Positions 25,636-35,604 of a stretch of DNA of 64,000 bases are shown in pieces; position 1 is the first letter of the stretch, and each line of letters opens with the position of its first letter. The position numbers were made by a program, and so were the translations under genes. The stretch lies in the NCBI RefSeq assembly GCF_028898945.1, contig NZ_CP118607.1, positions 2,776,001 to 2,840,000 of the forward strand, read 5' to 3'. This stretch comes from Pseudomonas sp. PSKL.D1 (lineage in GTDB: Bacteria > Pseudomonadota > Gammaproteobacteria > Pseudomonadales > Pseudomonadaceae). The notes beneath the pieces were generated by a model, which saw only the letters and a list, made by a program, of their open reading frames with translations, ran no database searches and was not told where the DNA came from.

Positions 25636-26517
25636 TTATTGCAGCGCGCCTTGTCGGTATTGCCCTGGCGTTACCCCCACATGGGCTTTGAACACTCGCT
25701 GGAAGTGGCTTTGATCGGCAAAGCCCAGTTGGTAGGCAACCTCCGCAAGGGGCTGGCCACTGCGCAACAGTCGACGCCCGTGGTTGACCCGGGCGTTGAC
25801 CAGATAGGCATGCGGGGTCAGCCCGGTGGCGCTGCGGAACGCGCGGATCAGGGCGTAGCGGCCAAGGCCTGCTTGCCGGGCCAGCGTGTTCAGATCGAGC
25901 GTTGCGGGGTCGTGTGCGTCGATGTAGCGGATCAAATCATTCAGTGCCGAGCGGCCCAGCACAGGTGCGCAGGGGATGGCAGGGTGCGTGCAGAAGTCAT
26001 GATCGCCCAGAAAGGTCACCAGCGCGGCTTCCTTTTCAGCGCAACTGGCGGTGGAAAACAGCAGCGCGTTCAGGGCACTGAACTGTTGGTACAACGCAGG
26101 TTCCTGGCTGACCCGGGCAGGCGCGTCGGGTTCGGCGGCGCTCAGGCCTGACTCCAGGCGCATCTGCCCCAGCCAGTCGGCATCGATGTGCAACATCTGA
26201 TAACTCCACGCCTGGCCGGGGTCCGGATTGCACGCGTGCACCCGCTGCGCGGGTACCAGCACCACCGTGCCCGGGGTCAAACGGGTTTGCCCGGTGCCGG
26301 CGCCGGTAAACAGGCTGTAACCGGCATCCACGGCACCGATGGAAAAGGTGGGGTGGCTGTGGGCTTTGTAGCAGGCCCGGCTGTGGCAGGCGCGGCGGCT
26401 CTCGACCCAGGGCAGGGCCGGGTCACGCCAGAGGGCGCTTGAGGCGGCTGGCCGGGCCAGGTCAAAACATGCTGTCATCAGTCTGCCGTTGCTCAAAACA
26501 GGGGTTAGGCTTAGCAT
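25636..26517 (-). CDS. AraC-family transcriptional regulator
   Basis: About 293 residues. The C-terminal third carries two helix-turn-helix motifs (LDLNTLARQAGLGRYALIRAFRSATG and QPLAEVAYQLGFADQSHFQRVFKAHVG) and ends TPGQYRQG, as in AraC proteins. The N-terminal part (HSHPTFSIGAVDAGYSLFTGAG, LVPAQRVHACNPDPG) is a cupin-like ligand domain. The start is uncertain: ATG 26517 has AAGGGG 11 bases away, while ATG 26478 begins nearer the conserved part. It is upstream of and parallel to a LysE exporter and may control it. It is divergent from, and close to, the toxin-antitoxin pair. Confidence 0.8.
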   Translation of the reverse strand: MLSLTPVLSNGRLMTACFDLARPAASSALWRDPALPWVESRRACHSRACYKAHSHPTFSIGAVDAGYSLFTGAGTGQTRLTPGTVVLVPAQRVHACNPDPGQAWSYQMLHIDADWLGQMRLESGLSAAEPDAPARVSQEPALYQQFSALNALLFSTASCAEKEAALVTFLGDHDFCTHPAIPCAPVLGRSALNDLIRYIDAHDPATLDLNTLARQAGLGRYALIRAFRSATGLTPHAYLVNARVNHGRRLLRSGQPLAEVAYQLGFADQSHFQRVFKAHVGVTPGQYRQGALQ

Positions 26518-26547
26518 TGACACCATAACCCCTTGGGAGGGATTCAG

Positions 26548-26766
26548 ATGCTTGTATACAGCAATTCGAAAGCCTCGGGTAAGCCGAAACCAAAACGCCG
26601 TGCGCACAAGGACGATATCGATCCGGTCGCAGTGGTGTCGGAGGCAGCTCGCGTAGGCGATTCGCGCTTCCAGCACTTTGTCGAAACCGGGAAGCTTCAG
26701 CGCACCTCCAACACGCACAAGGCATGCCCAGCCGTGCGCCGGGAATGGCAGGGGCCATCTCTCTAA
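26548..26766 (+). CDS. Candidate antitoxin of YafO-type toxin
   Basis: 72 residues; the ATG follows a strong GGGAGGG. The product is basic (SKASGKPKPKRRAHKDD) with a helical centre (DPVAVVSEAARVGDSRFQHFVETG). It lies 10 bases before a YafO-like toxin gene, the usual antitoxin position. It does not obviously carry the Phd/YefM fold of E. coli YafN, so it may be a different antitoxin type. Its start region overlaps the leader of the divergent AraC gene. Confidence 0.6.
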   Translation: MLVYSNSKASGKPKPKRRAHKDDIDPVAVVSEAARVGDSRFQHFVETGKLQRTSNTHKACPAVRREWQGPSL

Positions 26767-26776
26767 GTGAGGCTGT

Positions 26777-27214
26777 TTGCAATACGCAAGGATTCTTGTA
26801 ACACCCGAGTTCATGGAACTACCTACGTGGTTCGAGCTCTTCGTCGATTTCTACAACTTCAAGGTTTGCGGCGACCACCCTGCATATTGGGGGCGTGACG
26901 CTACCCTCTATCAAAAGCCTCTGGGCAAGGTTCAACTCACCGATTCCCAGGTAGTGCTTCAGCGTTGGAAACACATTTCCGACCCTTTCTATCGAACCGT
27001 CAAGATATCGGAAGGTGAGCACGATCTGTGGCTACTCTATGCCTACGATGCTTTCACCAACCGTTATCTCATGCTTGATGTCTTTGGGCCGAATGCACAC
27101 CAGCACCCCAAATTCCAGGCGTATGTTCGCGAGCTTCAGGACAAAATTGTCCAACCTTGGATCAATGGCCGATACGATGGCGTTTTCGAGCCGCCGGAAG
27201 ACTACGAACCCTAA
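26777..27214 (+). CDS. YafO-family toxin (mRNA interferase-like)
   Basis: 145 residues from a TTG start with GTGAGG 5 bases before it. Features shared with E. coli YafO are FVDFYNFKVCGDHPAYWGRDATLY, PFYRTVKISEGEHDLWLLYAYD and LMLDVFGPNAH. YafO associates with the ribosome 50S subunit and causes translation-dependent mRNA cleavage. The resemblance is by motif and length only. The partner gene is 10 bases upstream. TTG initiation may keep toxin levels low. Confidence 0.7.
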   Translation: MQYARILVTPEFMELPTWFELFVDFYNFKVCGDHPAYWGRDATLYQKPLGKVQLTDSQVVLQRWKHISDPFYRTVKISEGEHDLWLLYAYDAFTNRYLMLDVFGPNAHQHPKFQAYVRELQDKIVQPWINGRYDGVFEPPEDYEP

Positions 27215-27244
27215 GAACTTTGGGCTGATGACAAGGAGAACACC

Positions 27245-27868
27245 ATGGAGCTGTCCAGCCTGCTGCTATTCATCCCGGCCTGTTTCGCCCTGAACATGGC
27301 GCCGGGGCCGAACAACCTGTTGTCGTTGCACAATGCCAGCCGATACGGTTTGCGCACGGCGTGCGTGGCCGGGGGCGGGCGCATCGTGGCATTCAGTGGC
27401 ATGATCGCCTTGGCAGCGATGGGGCTGGCGGTGGTGCTGCACACCAGTGAATACCTGTTTTTGGCAATCAAGGTGGTGGGGGCGGCCTACCTGTTCTACA
27501 TCGCCTGGCAACTGTGGCGTGCGCCGGTAGGCGAGGCTGTGATGGCAACCGAACAGCCACGCGGTACCTGGCGGCTGGCGCGTCAGGAGTTCTGGGTGGC
27601 GGCGGGTAACCCCAAGGCGATCCTGATTTTCACTGCGTTCCTGCCGCAGTTTGTGTCGGTGAGCAGTGCAACACCGGTCAGCGAGCAGTTCCTTGGGCTG
27701 GGCGTTTTGTTCCTGTTGCTGGAATGGGCCGCCATTGCCCTTTACGCCGGCCTTGGCGCCTACCTGCAACGCTGGTTCAGCCAGCCGGGGCCACGCCGGG
27801 TGTTCAACCGGGTGAGTGCGTCCTTGCTCGGGTGTGCCGGCCTCGGGTTGCTGGCGGCACGCCGCTAG
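27245..27868 (+). CDS. LysE-family amino acid exporter
   Basis: 207 residues with AAGGAGA 6 bases before ATG. The N-terminal motif FALNMAPGPNNLLSLHNASRYGLRTA, the middle VAAGNPKAILIFTAFLPQFV and six hydrophobic segments fit the RhtB/LysE family. Substrate unknown. Its stop overlaps the stop of the convergent autotransporter by 4 bases. It is a second family member within 2.3 kb of another one, though not closely related by eye. Confidence 0.85.
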   Translation: MELSSLLLFIPACFALNMAPGPNNLLSLHNASRYGLRTACVAGGGRIVAFSGMIALAAMGLAVVLHTSEYLFLAIKVVGAAYLFYIAWQLWRAPVGEAVMATEQPRGTWRLARQEFWVAAGNPKAILIFTAFLPQFVSVSSATPVSEQFLGLGVLFLLLEWAAIALYAGLGAYLQRWFSQPGPRRVFNRVSASLLGCAGLGLLAARR

Positions 27869-30192
27869 AATTCCCAGCGTACGCCCAGGTTCACACCGCT
27901 GGCTTCCTGCTGGCGGCTGTCGAGGTTGTGGGTGTATTGCACACCGCCGTGCAGGCTCAGGGTTTCGCTTACCTGGGCTACCACGCCCGCTTCCAGTTGT
28001 GCGGCGGTGTAGCGGTAGTCGGTCTTGATCTTGTCCACGCCATCGAAGGTCAGTGTGTCGCGCCCGCCGTCGCCGTGCCACAGGTTGACTTGCCCATAAG
28101 GTTGCAGCAGCTTGCCGCTGGTGCCTGTGAACGCGCCTTCAAGGCGCACGCCGAGCCGGCCGGTAAGCTCGACCTGAGCATCATGGCTGATGTGGGAAAT
28201 GCGGTCGTTGGTGCTGTCCAGCGAGACCTTCTGGGCAATCAGCTGGGCCTGCGGCTCGAAAGTCCAGCGCTCTGAAACCCGAATCGGGTAACCGGTCTCC
28301 AGTGAACCGGTCCAGGCATTGCCGTTGACGTTGATGCGGTTGCCACGGTCGGAGCGGGCACGGCCATCCAGGTCGGTATACTGCAGCACCGCGTCCACAT
28401 ACCACTGCTGTGGCCCGATCAGTGTCCAGTAGGCGCCGGCGCTGTCGCCATCGATGCGCAAATCGCCCACGGCGCGGTCTTCCTGGGCCAGGGCAAACCC
28501 TTTCACGTCAGATTCCATCCGGCTGTGGCTTACGTAGATACCGGCGTGCTGGCGATAGCCGCCGTCGGAAACGGCTGCATACAGGTCCTGGCCGACCTTG
28601 AAACCATACAGGTCGCCATCCAGGCTGGGGCTGACCGTGCCGCTCCATTGCTGGCGCAACGTGCCGCCATACGCCTGGCCCCACGATGCCGAAAGGCCGC
28701 CCTTGTTGGTCAGCAGCAGTTGGTCACCCTGGCGTTGATGGAAGGTGCCCAAGGCCTGACGGGCGATGATGGCGGCGCCCCGGGGGGCTGCCGCATACAC
28801 GGGCACTTCCGGGCGGTAGATCGGCACGCTCAGGCCGGCCACGGGCGCAGGCAGGTCGGGCTGGCCTGGTGCAGGGGCCGCGACCGGTGGTGTGGCTGCC
28901 GGTTCGACCGGCGGGGTGCCGGGTACCTCGGCTGGCGCTGCTGCGGGCGTGGCCACCAGCGTCGAGCGCAGGTACCAGCTATTTTCGCTGCCCGCGGTGA
29001 CCCCGCCTTTGAACAGCCGGTAATCGTATGCGCCGGCCGACAGGGTCTGGGTTTGCACGAACGCGGTAGCGGTGCTGGTGGCCCCGTCACGGGCTTCGAC
29101 CACCTGAATGCCGTTTTGCGTGGTGGCCGCGCCCGCGCCGCCCAGGTTGTTGACCAACAACTGTGTGCTACCCGAGATCGCGCCCTGACTGACGATCAGC
29201 CGGTCGGAGGCAGCGTCATCACCTGCCAGCACACTGTTTACCCGCAATATGCCGTTCTCGCCTTCGTAGTCGCCGTTGATCGTCAGCCTGCCTTGGCCGT
29301 CGTTCCCGGTACTGAGGTCGAGGGTGCCGGCATTGCTCACGATCACGCCCTGGCCAGGGGTGAAGGCGGTGACCGTGCCACTGCTGGACACCACCGAGCT
29401 TGAACTGTCGATGAGCAAAAAGCCGCTGCCGGTGCCGGGGGCGTCGGGTGTTCCGGCACCGCCATCGCCGAGTACAAGGGTGTCATTGAGGGTGACCCGG
29501 CTGTTGTCCAGCAGCTCGATGGCCTCCCAGTTCACGTAGCGCTCACCGCCATTGAACTGGCTGTTGCGAAAGGTCAGTGTGTCGTTGCCTTGGCCGCCAT
29601 CCAGTGCAGTGATCAATGTGCCGGCAGAGAGATTGGTGATGCTGGCGACGTCGTCGCCCAACCCCATGTCGACGCGCCCCCGGATGATGCCGCCGCTCCA
29701 ATTGAAGATATCGTTACCCACACTGGCCAGCACACTGCCGCGCAGCGTGCCACCGCTGATGGTGATTTGGTCAATGCCACCGCTGACGCTGATATTGCCA
29801 CCAATGCTGCCGCCGCGAAGGATGATGGTGTCATTGCCAAAACCGCTGACCAGGTTACCGTCAATCAAGGTAGGGGTCGCCGTGTCCTGTGACATCTCGA
29901 AGAAATTGTCGGCAAGTTTCAGGTCGACCCGGCCGATTTGCCCACCCGAGAAGGTGGCATTGTCACCGTCTTCGAACGCATCGATGATGCGCCCGTCGCT
30001 CATCGTGAAAACGTCGTAGCTCTCGCCCTGGTTCAGCGACTGGATCGTGCCGCCGCTCATGGTAAAGGTGTCGACGGCCTGGGTTTGCACCACCGCCCCC
30101 AGGGTTTCACCGGGCAAAACCGTCAAGTCTGCCGCGTGGCCAATGAAGGGCAGCACCGCAAGTGCAGCAGGGGCAAGGCGTGCATGACGCAT
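27865..30192 (-). CDS. Autotransporter outer membrane protein (type Va)
   Basis: 775 residues. A signal peptide (ARLAPAALAVLPFIGHA) is followed by a passenger built from short repeats of the FTMSGGTIQSL / IILRGGSIGGNISVSGG type (about residues 35 to 235), which should fold as a beta helix. A Pro/Ala-rich linker spans about 415 to 450 (PAEVPGTPPVEPAATPPV). The C-terminal 280 residues form the autotransporter beta-barrel, ending in the canonical Phe (GVNLGVRWEF). The surface role is probably adhesion. The RBS sits in a hairpin just upstream (30201 to 30235). Confidence 0.88.
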   Translation of the reverse strand: MRHARLAPAALAVLPFIGHAADLTVLPGETLGAVVQTQAVDTFTMSGGTIQSLNQGESYDVFTMSDGRIIDAFEDGDNATFSGGQIGRVDLKLADNFFEMSQDTATPTLIDGNLVSGFGNDTIILRGGSIGGNISVSGGIDQITISGGTLRGSVLASVGNDIFNWSGGIIRGRVDMGLGDDVASITNLSAGTLITALDGGQGNDTLTFRNSQFNGGERYVNWEAIELLDNSRVTLNDTLVLGDGGAGTPDAPGTGSGFLLIDSSSSVVSSSGTVTAFTPGQGVIVSNAGTLDLSTGNDGQGRLTINGDYEGENGILRVNSVLAGDDAASDRLIVSQGAISGSTQLLVNNLGGAGAATTQNGIQVVEARDGATSTATAFVQTQTLSAGAYDYRLFKGGVTAGSENSWYLRSTLVATPAAAPAEVPGTPPVEPAATPPVAAPAPGQPDLPAPVAGLSVPIYRPEVPVYAAAPRGAAIIARQALGTFHQRQGDQLLLTNKGGLSASWGQAYGGTLRQQWSGTVSPSLDGDLYGFKVGQDLYAAVSDGGYRQHAGIYVSHSRMESDVKGFALAQEDRAVGDLRIDGDSAGAYWTLIGPQQWYVDAVLQYTDLDGRARSDRGNRINVNGNAWTGSLETGYPIRVSERWTFEPQAQLIAQKVSLDSTNDRISHISHDAQVELTGRLGVRLEGAFTGTSGKLLQPYGQVNLWHGDGGRDTLTFDGVDKIKTDYRYTAAQLEAGVVAQVSETLSLHGGVQYTHNLDSRQQEASGVNLGVRWEF

Positions 30193-30200
30193 AGGGAGTT

Positions 30201-30235
30201 CTCCAGGTCGTGGTAAAAGGGACCACTACCTGGAG
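30201..30235 (-). promoter_or_regulatory. 5' leader hairpin covering the autotransporter ribosome site
   Basis: On the minus strand a 14-base arm (CTCCAGGTAGTGGT) and its partner (ACCACGACCTGGAG) pair at 13 of 14 positions around a 7-base loop. The last four bases of the second arm, GGAG, are the ribosome binding site, 8 bases before the ATG. The structure should mask initiation until opened. It could also be a protein operator. Confidence 0.6.
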
Positions 30236-30330
30236 CTATATCGAAAGGGTTATTACTCCGGCCCTACTTTAGTTGTAGGTAACCGCGATATTCTTGGCAA
30301 CTGTCAAAAATACCAGGTGGCGCGGTGCCA

Positions 30331-30606
30331 TCAGTCGCGATAGAAAACCTGCACCAGGTGATACCCGAACTTGGTCTTGATCGGCCCATGCACCACGCGC
30401 AACGATTTTTTGAAGATCACCTGGTCGATTGCCCCCACCAGTTGCCCTGGCCGCACCTCGCCCAGGTCGCCGCCGCGTTTGCCCGACGGGCAGGTGGAAA
30501 ATTTCTTCGCCAACACGTCAAAAGCCTCACCGTTGGCGATGCGCTGCTTGAGCTTTTCGGCTTCATCAGCGGTCTTGACCAGGATATGGCGGGCTTGAGC
30601 TTTCAT
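30331..30606 (-). CDS. Parvulin-type peptidyl-prolyl isomerase (PpiC-like)
   Basis: 91 residues, a bare parvulin domain without signal peptide. Motifs are ARHILVKTADEAEKLKQRI, FDVLAKKFSTCPSGKRGGDLG and KTKFGYHLVQV, including the conserved His residues and the Cys of the active site. It speeds cis-trans isomerisation of prolyl bonds in cytoplasmic proteins. A second parvulin of the same type lies at 41012. Confidence 0.9.
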   Translation of the reverse strand: MKAQARHILVKTADEAEKLKQRIANGEAFDVLAKKFSTCPSGKRGGDLGEVRPGQLVGAIDQVIFKKSLRVVHGPIKTKFGYHLVQVFYRD

Positions 30607-30640
30607 GGTTCACCTGTGTTTCGGGGCAAAAAAGGCGCCA

Positions 30641-32599
<1,959 letters not shown>

Positions 32600-32637
32600 G
32601 CGATACCTCTCGATTCATCGCCGGGGCAGGGGCCGCT

Positions 32638-33111
32638 TTACTCCACTTTAGCCTTTTGCACGTCTGCCGACGCCGACCACACGCGGTAACGCACCTCCAC
32701 ACCCTCCGGCACATACACCACCACCGGCAACTTGCTGTTGTAGCGCAGCATGAAGCCTTGGCCCACCACTGGCACGAAGGTTTCGGTCTTCTTGCCGTCC
32801 GGGCAAGCCATTAATGTGCTGGCGGGGCCGCCGACTTTTTCCAGGCGGTAATAGCTGTAGCCCCAGCCTTGCAGGGTGTGCCGTTCCAATTTGCCAGCCA
32901 GGCGCTGGCGGTTGCAGTCCACCTGCAGGGTTTTACCTGCCAGAATTTCCAGTTGGTGGGCCGATTCGTCGGTTTGCGCCGGCAGGTGGATGACCTGCCG
33001 GGTAAAGCCTGTTTCCGCTTCGGGGTAGGGGGCAACGTCCTTCAGGCTGGCCGCCACTACCGGTGTGGCAGCGGCCAGGGCCAGGAAGGCGGTGATCAGG
33101 GTTGGGCGCAT
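32638..33111 (-). CDS. eco: Ecotin, periplasmic serine protease inhibitor
   Basis: 157 residues from ATG 33111 with a perfect GGAGG 4 bases away. The signal peptide [16 protein letters not shown] is followed by the ecotin body: [20 protein letters not shown], the reactive loop [11 protein letters not shown] (P1 Met at about residue 101, in a loop tied by Cys 66 and Cys 103) and the C-terminal [10 protein letters not shown] used for dimer formation. Ecotin blocks trypsin-, chymotrypsin- and elastase-type proteases, protecting the cell envelope. Its place within a ketone-body operon is odd. Confidence 0.93.
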   Translation of the reverse strand: MRPTLITAFLALAAATPVVAASLKDVAPYPEAETGFTRQVIHLPAQTDESAHQLEILAGKTLQVDCNRQRLAGKLERHTLQGWGYSYYRLEKVGGPASTLMACPDGKKTETFVPVVGQGFMLRYNSKLPVVVYVPEGVEVRYRVWSASADVQKAKVE

Positions 33112-33166
33112 AGGGCCTCCTTGCAGATGATCGAATGCGAGCGCTGCGCCAGGCCCAGGCCACCCC

Positions 33167-33937
33167 TTACTGGGCCAGCCAGCCACCGTCGACGTTCCAG
33201 GCGGCGCCGCGGACCTGGCTTGCGGCCTCGCTGCACAGGAAGAGTACCAGTTCTCCCAGATGCTCTGGTGTGACGAACGCCAGCGATGGCTGTTTCTCGG
33301 CCAGCAAGTCGTGTTGTGCCTGTTGCGGGTCAACCCCTTTGGCGGCGCGGTCGTCGATCTGTTTTTGCACCAGTGGCGTCAGTACCCAGCCTGGGCAGAT
33401 GGCATTGCAGGTGACATTGCTGGTGGCGGTTTCCAGCCCCACCACTTTGGTCAGGCCGAGCACGCCGTGCTTGGCGGCCACGTAGGCGGCCTTGCCGGTG
33501 GAGCCCACCAGCCCGTGCACCGAGGCGATGTTGACGATACGCCCCCAGTTGCGCGCACGCATGCCCGGCAGCGCCAGGCGCGTGCCGTGGAACACCGCCG
33601 ACAGGTTCAGGGCGATGATCTTGTCCCAGCTTTCCACCGGGAACTGCTCCACCGGCGCCACATGCTGGATGCCGGCATTGTTGACCAGGATGTCGACACC
33701 GCCGAATTCTCGCTCGGCCATCGCGAACAGTGCTTCGATCTGCGCCACATCAGACAAGTCTGCCGGGTGGTGCACGGCCTTCACACCTAGCCGGGTGATT
33801 TCGGCCAGTGCCGGGGCCGGGTCGCCAAAGCCGTTCAAAACAACGTTGGCGCCGGCGCGGGCCAGCACCTGGGCAATGCCCAGGCCGATGCCGCTGGTGG
33901 AACCGGTGACGAGTGCGGTTTTGCCGTTGAGAGACAT
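33167..33937 (-). CDS. hbdH: 3-hydroxybutyrate dehydrogenase
   Basis: 256 residues of the short-chain dehydrogenase fold: TGSTSGIG (11 to 18) for [20 protein letters not shown] after strand 4, and catalytic Ser 139, Tyr 152 and Lys 156 (YVAAKHG). The sequence [10 protein letters not shown] and the C-terminal [10 protein letters not shown] are typical of D-3-hydroxybutyrate dehydrogenases. It lies 12 bases after the GntP permease on the same transcript, under a sigma-54 promoter, beside an activator of the HbcR type. Confidence 0.9.
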   Translation of the reverse strand: MSLNGKTALVTGSTSGIGLGIAQVLARAGANVVLNGFGDPAPALAEITRLGVKAVHHPADLSDVAQIEALFAMAEREFGGVDILVNNAGIQHVAPVEQFPVESWDKIIALNLSAVFHGTRLALPGMRARNWGRIVNIASVHGLVGSTGKAAYVAAKHGVLGLTKVVGLETATSNVTCNAICPGWVLTPLVQKQIDDRAAKGVDPQQAQHDLLAEKQPSLAFVTPEHLGELVLFLCSEAASQVRGAAWNVDGGWLAQ

Positions 33938-33949
33938 GCCAAAAGCTCC

Positions 33950-35341
33950 TTAGACGATGCCGGTGGCGTAGAACGTGGCGATGACCACGAATACCGCCAG
34001 GGTCTTGATCAGGGTAATACCGAAAATGTCTTTGTACGCTTCGCGGTGGGTGAGGCCAGTGACCGCGAGCAAGGTAATGACCGCGCCGTTGTGCGGCAGG
34101 GTATCCATGCCACCGCTGGCCATCGCGGCCACCCGGTGGAACACTTCCAGCGGGATGTTGGCGGCATGGGCGGCGGCAATGAACGTGTCACCCATGGCCG
34201 CCAGGGCGATGCTCATGCCACCGGAGGCGGAGCCGGTAATGCCGGCCAGCAAGGTGACGGTGATGGCTTCGTTGACCAGCGGGTTGGGGATGCCGCGCAG
34301 CGCATCAGCCAGCACCAGAAAGCCCGGCAGCGAGGCAATCACCGCGCCAAAGCCATACTCGGAGGCCGTGTTCATGGCAGCCAGCAGCGCACCGCTGACC
34401 GCGCTTTTGGTGCCTTCGGCCAGGCGCGTACGGATGGCGCCGAAGGCGCACACCAACACCATGAGGATGCCCACCAGCAACGCGGCCTGCACTGCCCAGA
34501 TGGCCGTAAGTTTGGCCACGTCACTGTTCACCGGCGCGCTCATGCCCGGTAACTGCAAGCTGTGGCTGGGGCCGTACCAGTGCGGGATCCAGTGGGTGAA
34601 CAGCAAGTTCATCACCCCCACCAGCACCAGCGGCGCCAGGGCCAGCCAGGGGTTGGGCAGTGCCAGGTCCGGGGCGGTTTCCGGCTCGTTGCGCAATTCG
34701 GTGCCGTAGCCTTCGCCCGCGCGCTGGGCCTTGTTGCGCTGGCGTTGCAGGTAGAGCATGCCGGCGCAGAACACGAACACCGTACCGATCAACCCCAGCC
34801 AGGGCGCAGCCCAGGCGGTGGTATTGAAGAAGGTGCTGGGGATGATGTTCTGAATCTGCGGGGTGCCGGGCAGCGCGTCCATGGTGAAGGAAAACGCGCC
34901 CAAGGCGATGGTGGCGGGGATCAGCCGCTTGGGGATGTTGCTCTGGCGGAACATTTCGGCCGCGAACGGGTACACCGCAAATACCACCACGAACAGCGAC
35001 ACGCCGCCGTAGGTGAGCAGGGCGCACACCAGCACGATCACCAGCATGGCCTGGCGGGTGCCGAGCAGGCGGATGGCGGCGGCTACGATCGAGCGCGAAA
35101 AGCCCGACAGGTCGATGAGCTTGCCGAACACCGCGCCCAGCAGGAACACCGGAAAGTACAGTTTGATGAAGCCGACCATCTTCTCCATGAACACCCCGGT
35201 GAAGGCGGGTGCCACGGCGGCGGGGTCGGTGAGCAGTACCGCGCCGAGGGCGGCGATGGGGGCGAACAGGATTACGCTGTAGCCGCGGTAGGCGGCCAGC
35301 ATCAGCAGGGCCAAAGCGGCCAGTGCGATGAGCACGGTCAT
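33950..35341 (-). CDS. GntP-family permease, probable 3-hydroxybutyrate importer
   Basis: 463 residues with about a dozen membrane segments and family motifs such as TYGGVSLFVVVFAVYPFA, DALPGTPQIQNIIPSTFF and the C-terminal GGMDTLPHNGAVITLLAVTGLTH. GntP proteins import gluconate and similar acids; the coupling to hbdH and a sigma-54 regulator points to 3-hydroxybutyrate. A TTGGCACG-N4-CCGCT promoter lies 50 bases upstream. GGAG at 7 bases before the ATG is a good ribosome site. Confidence 0.85.
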   Translation of the reverse strand: MTVLIALAALALLMLAAYRGYSVILFAPIAALGAVLLTDPAAVAPAFTGVFMEKMVGFIKLYFPVFLLGAVFGKLIDLSGFSRSIVAAAIRLLGTRQAMLVIVLVCALLTYGGVSLFVVVFAVYPFAAEMFRQSNIPKRLIPATIALGAFSFTMDALPGTPQIQNIIPSTFFNTTAWAAPWLGLIGTVFVFCAGMLYLQRQRNKAQRAGEGYGTELRNEPETAPDLALPNPWLALAPLVLVGVMNLLFTHWIPHWYGPSHSLQLPGMSAPVNSDVAKLTAIWAVQAALLVGILMVLVCAFGAIRTRLAEGTKSAVSGALLAAMNTASEYGFGAVIASLPGFLVLADALRGIPNPLVNEAITVTLLAGITGSASGGMSIALAAMGDTFIAAAHAANIPLEVFHRVAAMASGGMDTLPHNGAVITLLAVTGLTHREAYKDIFGITLIKTLAVFVVIATFYATGIV

Positions 35342-35390
35342 CGGGGTGAGTCTCCTGGGTGGGTCTTGTTTTTATCGGTGACCGGGAGAT

Positions 35391-35407
35391 AGCGGGAATC
35401 GTGCCAA
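35391..35407 (-). promoter_or_regulatory. Sigma-54 promoter (-24/-12) of gntP-hbdH
   Basis: Minus-strand TTGGCACGATTCCCGCT matches the -24 element (TGGCAC) and the GC of the -12 element with the right spacing. It lies 50 bases before gntP and next to a sigma-54 activator gene, so it very probably drives the ketone-body genes. Confidence 0.8.
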
Positions 35408-35457
35408 TTTTTAAGTTATTGATATATATAGATATTCCTTAATCGAACTGTTTCTGA

Positions 35458-35584
35458 TTTGAGATTGTTGGGGCCGCGTTGCGGCCCATCGCGGCTAAAG
35501 CCGCTCCTACACAGGCGACGCGTTCCCCCCTGTAGGAGCGGCTTCAGCCGCGATCGAGGGCGCAGCCCTCGCAACAATCTCAAA
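35458..35584. repeat. REP pair with flanking inverted repeats
   Basis: Two inverted REP copies (ATCGCGGCTAAAGCCGCTCC at 35488 and its near-perfect partner ending at 35554, one mismatch over 24) are enclosed by a further perfect 13-bp inverted repeat TTTGAGATTGTTG / CAACAATCTCAAA (35458 to 35470 and 35572 to 35584). It lies between hbcR-like and gntP genes, upstream of the sigma-54 promoter. Confidence 0.9.
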
Positions 35585-35604
35585 ATGGAAACCAAAATCT
35601 CCAA

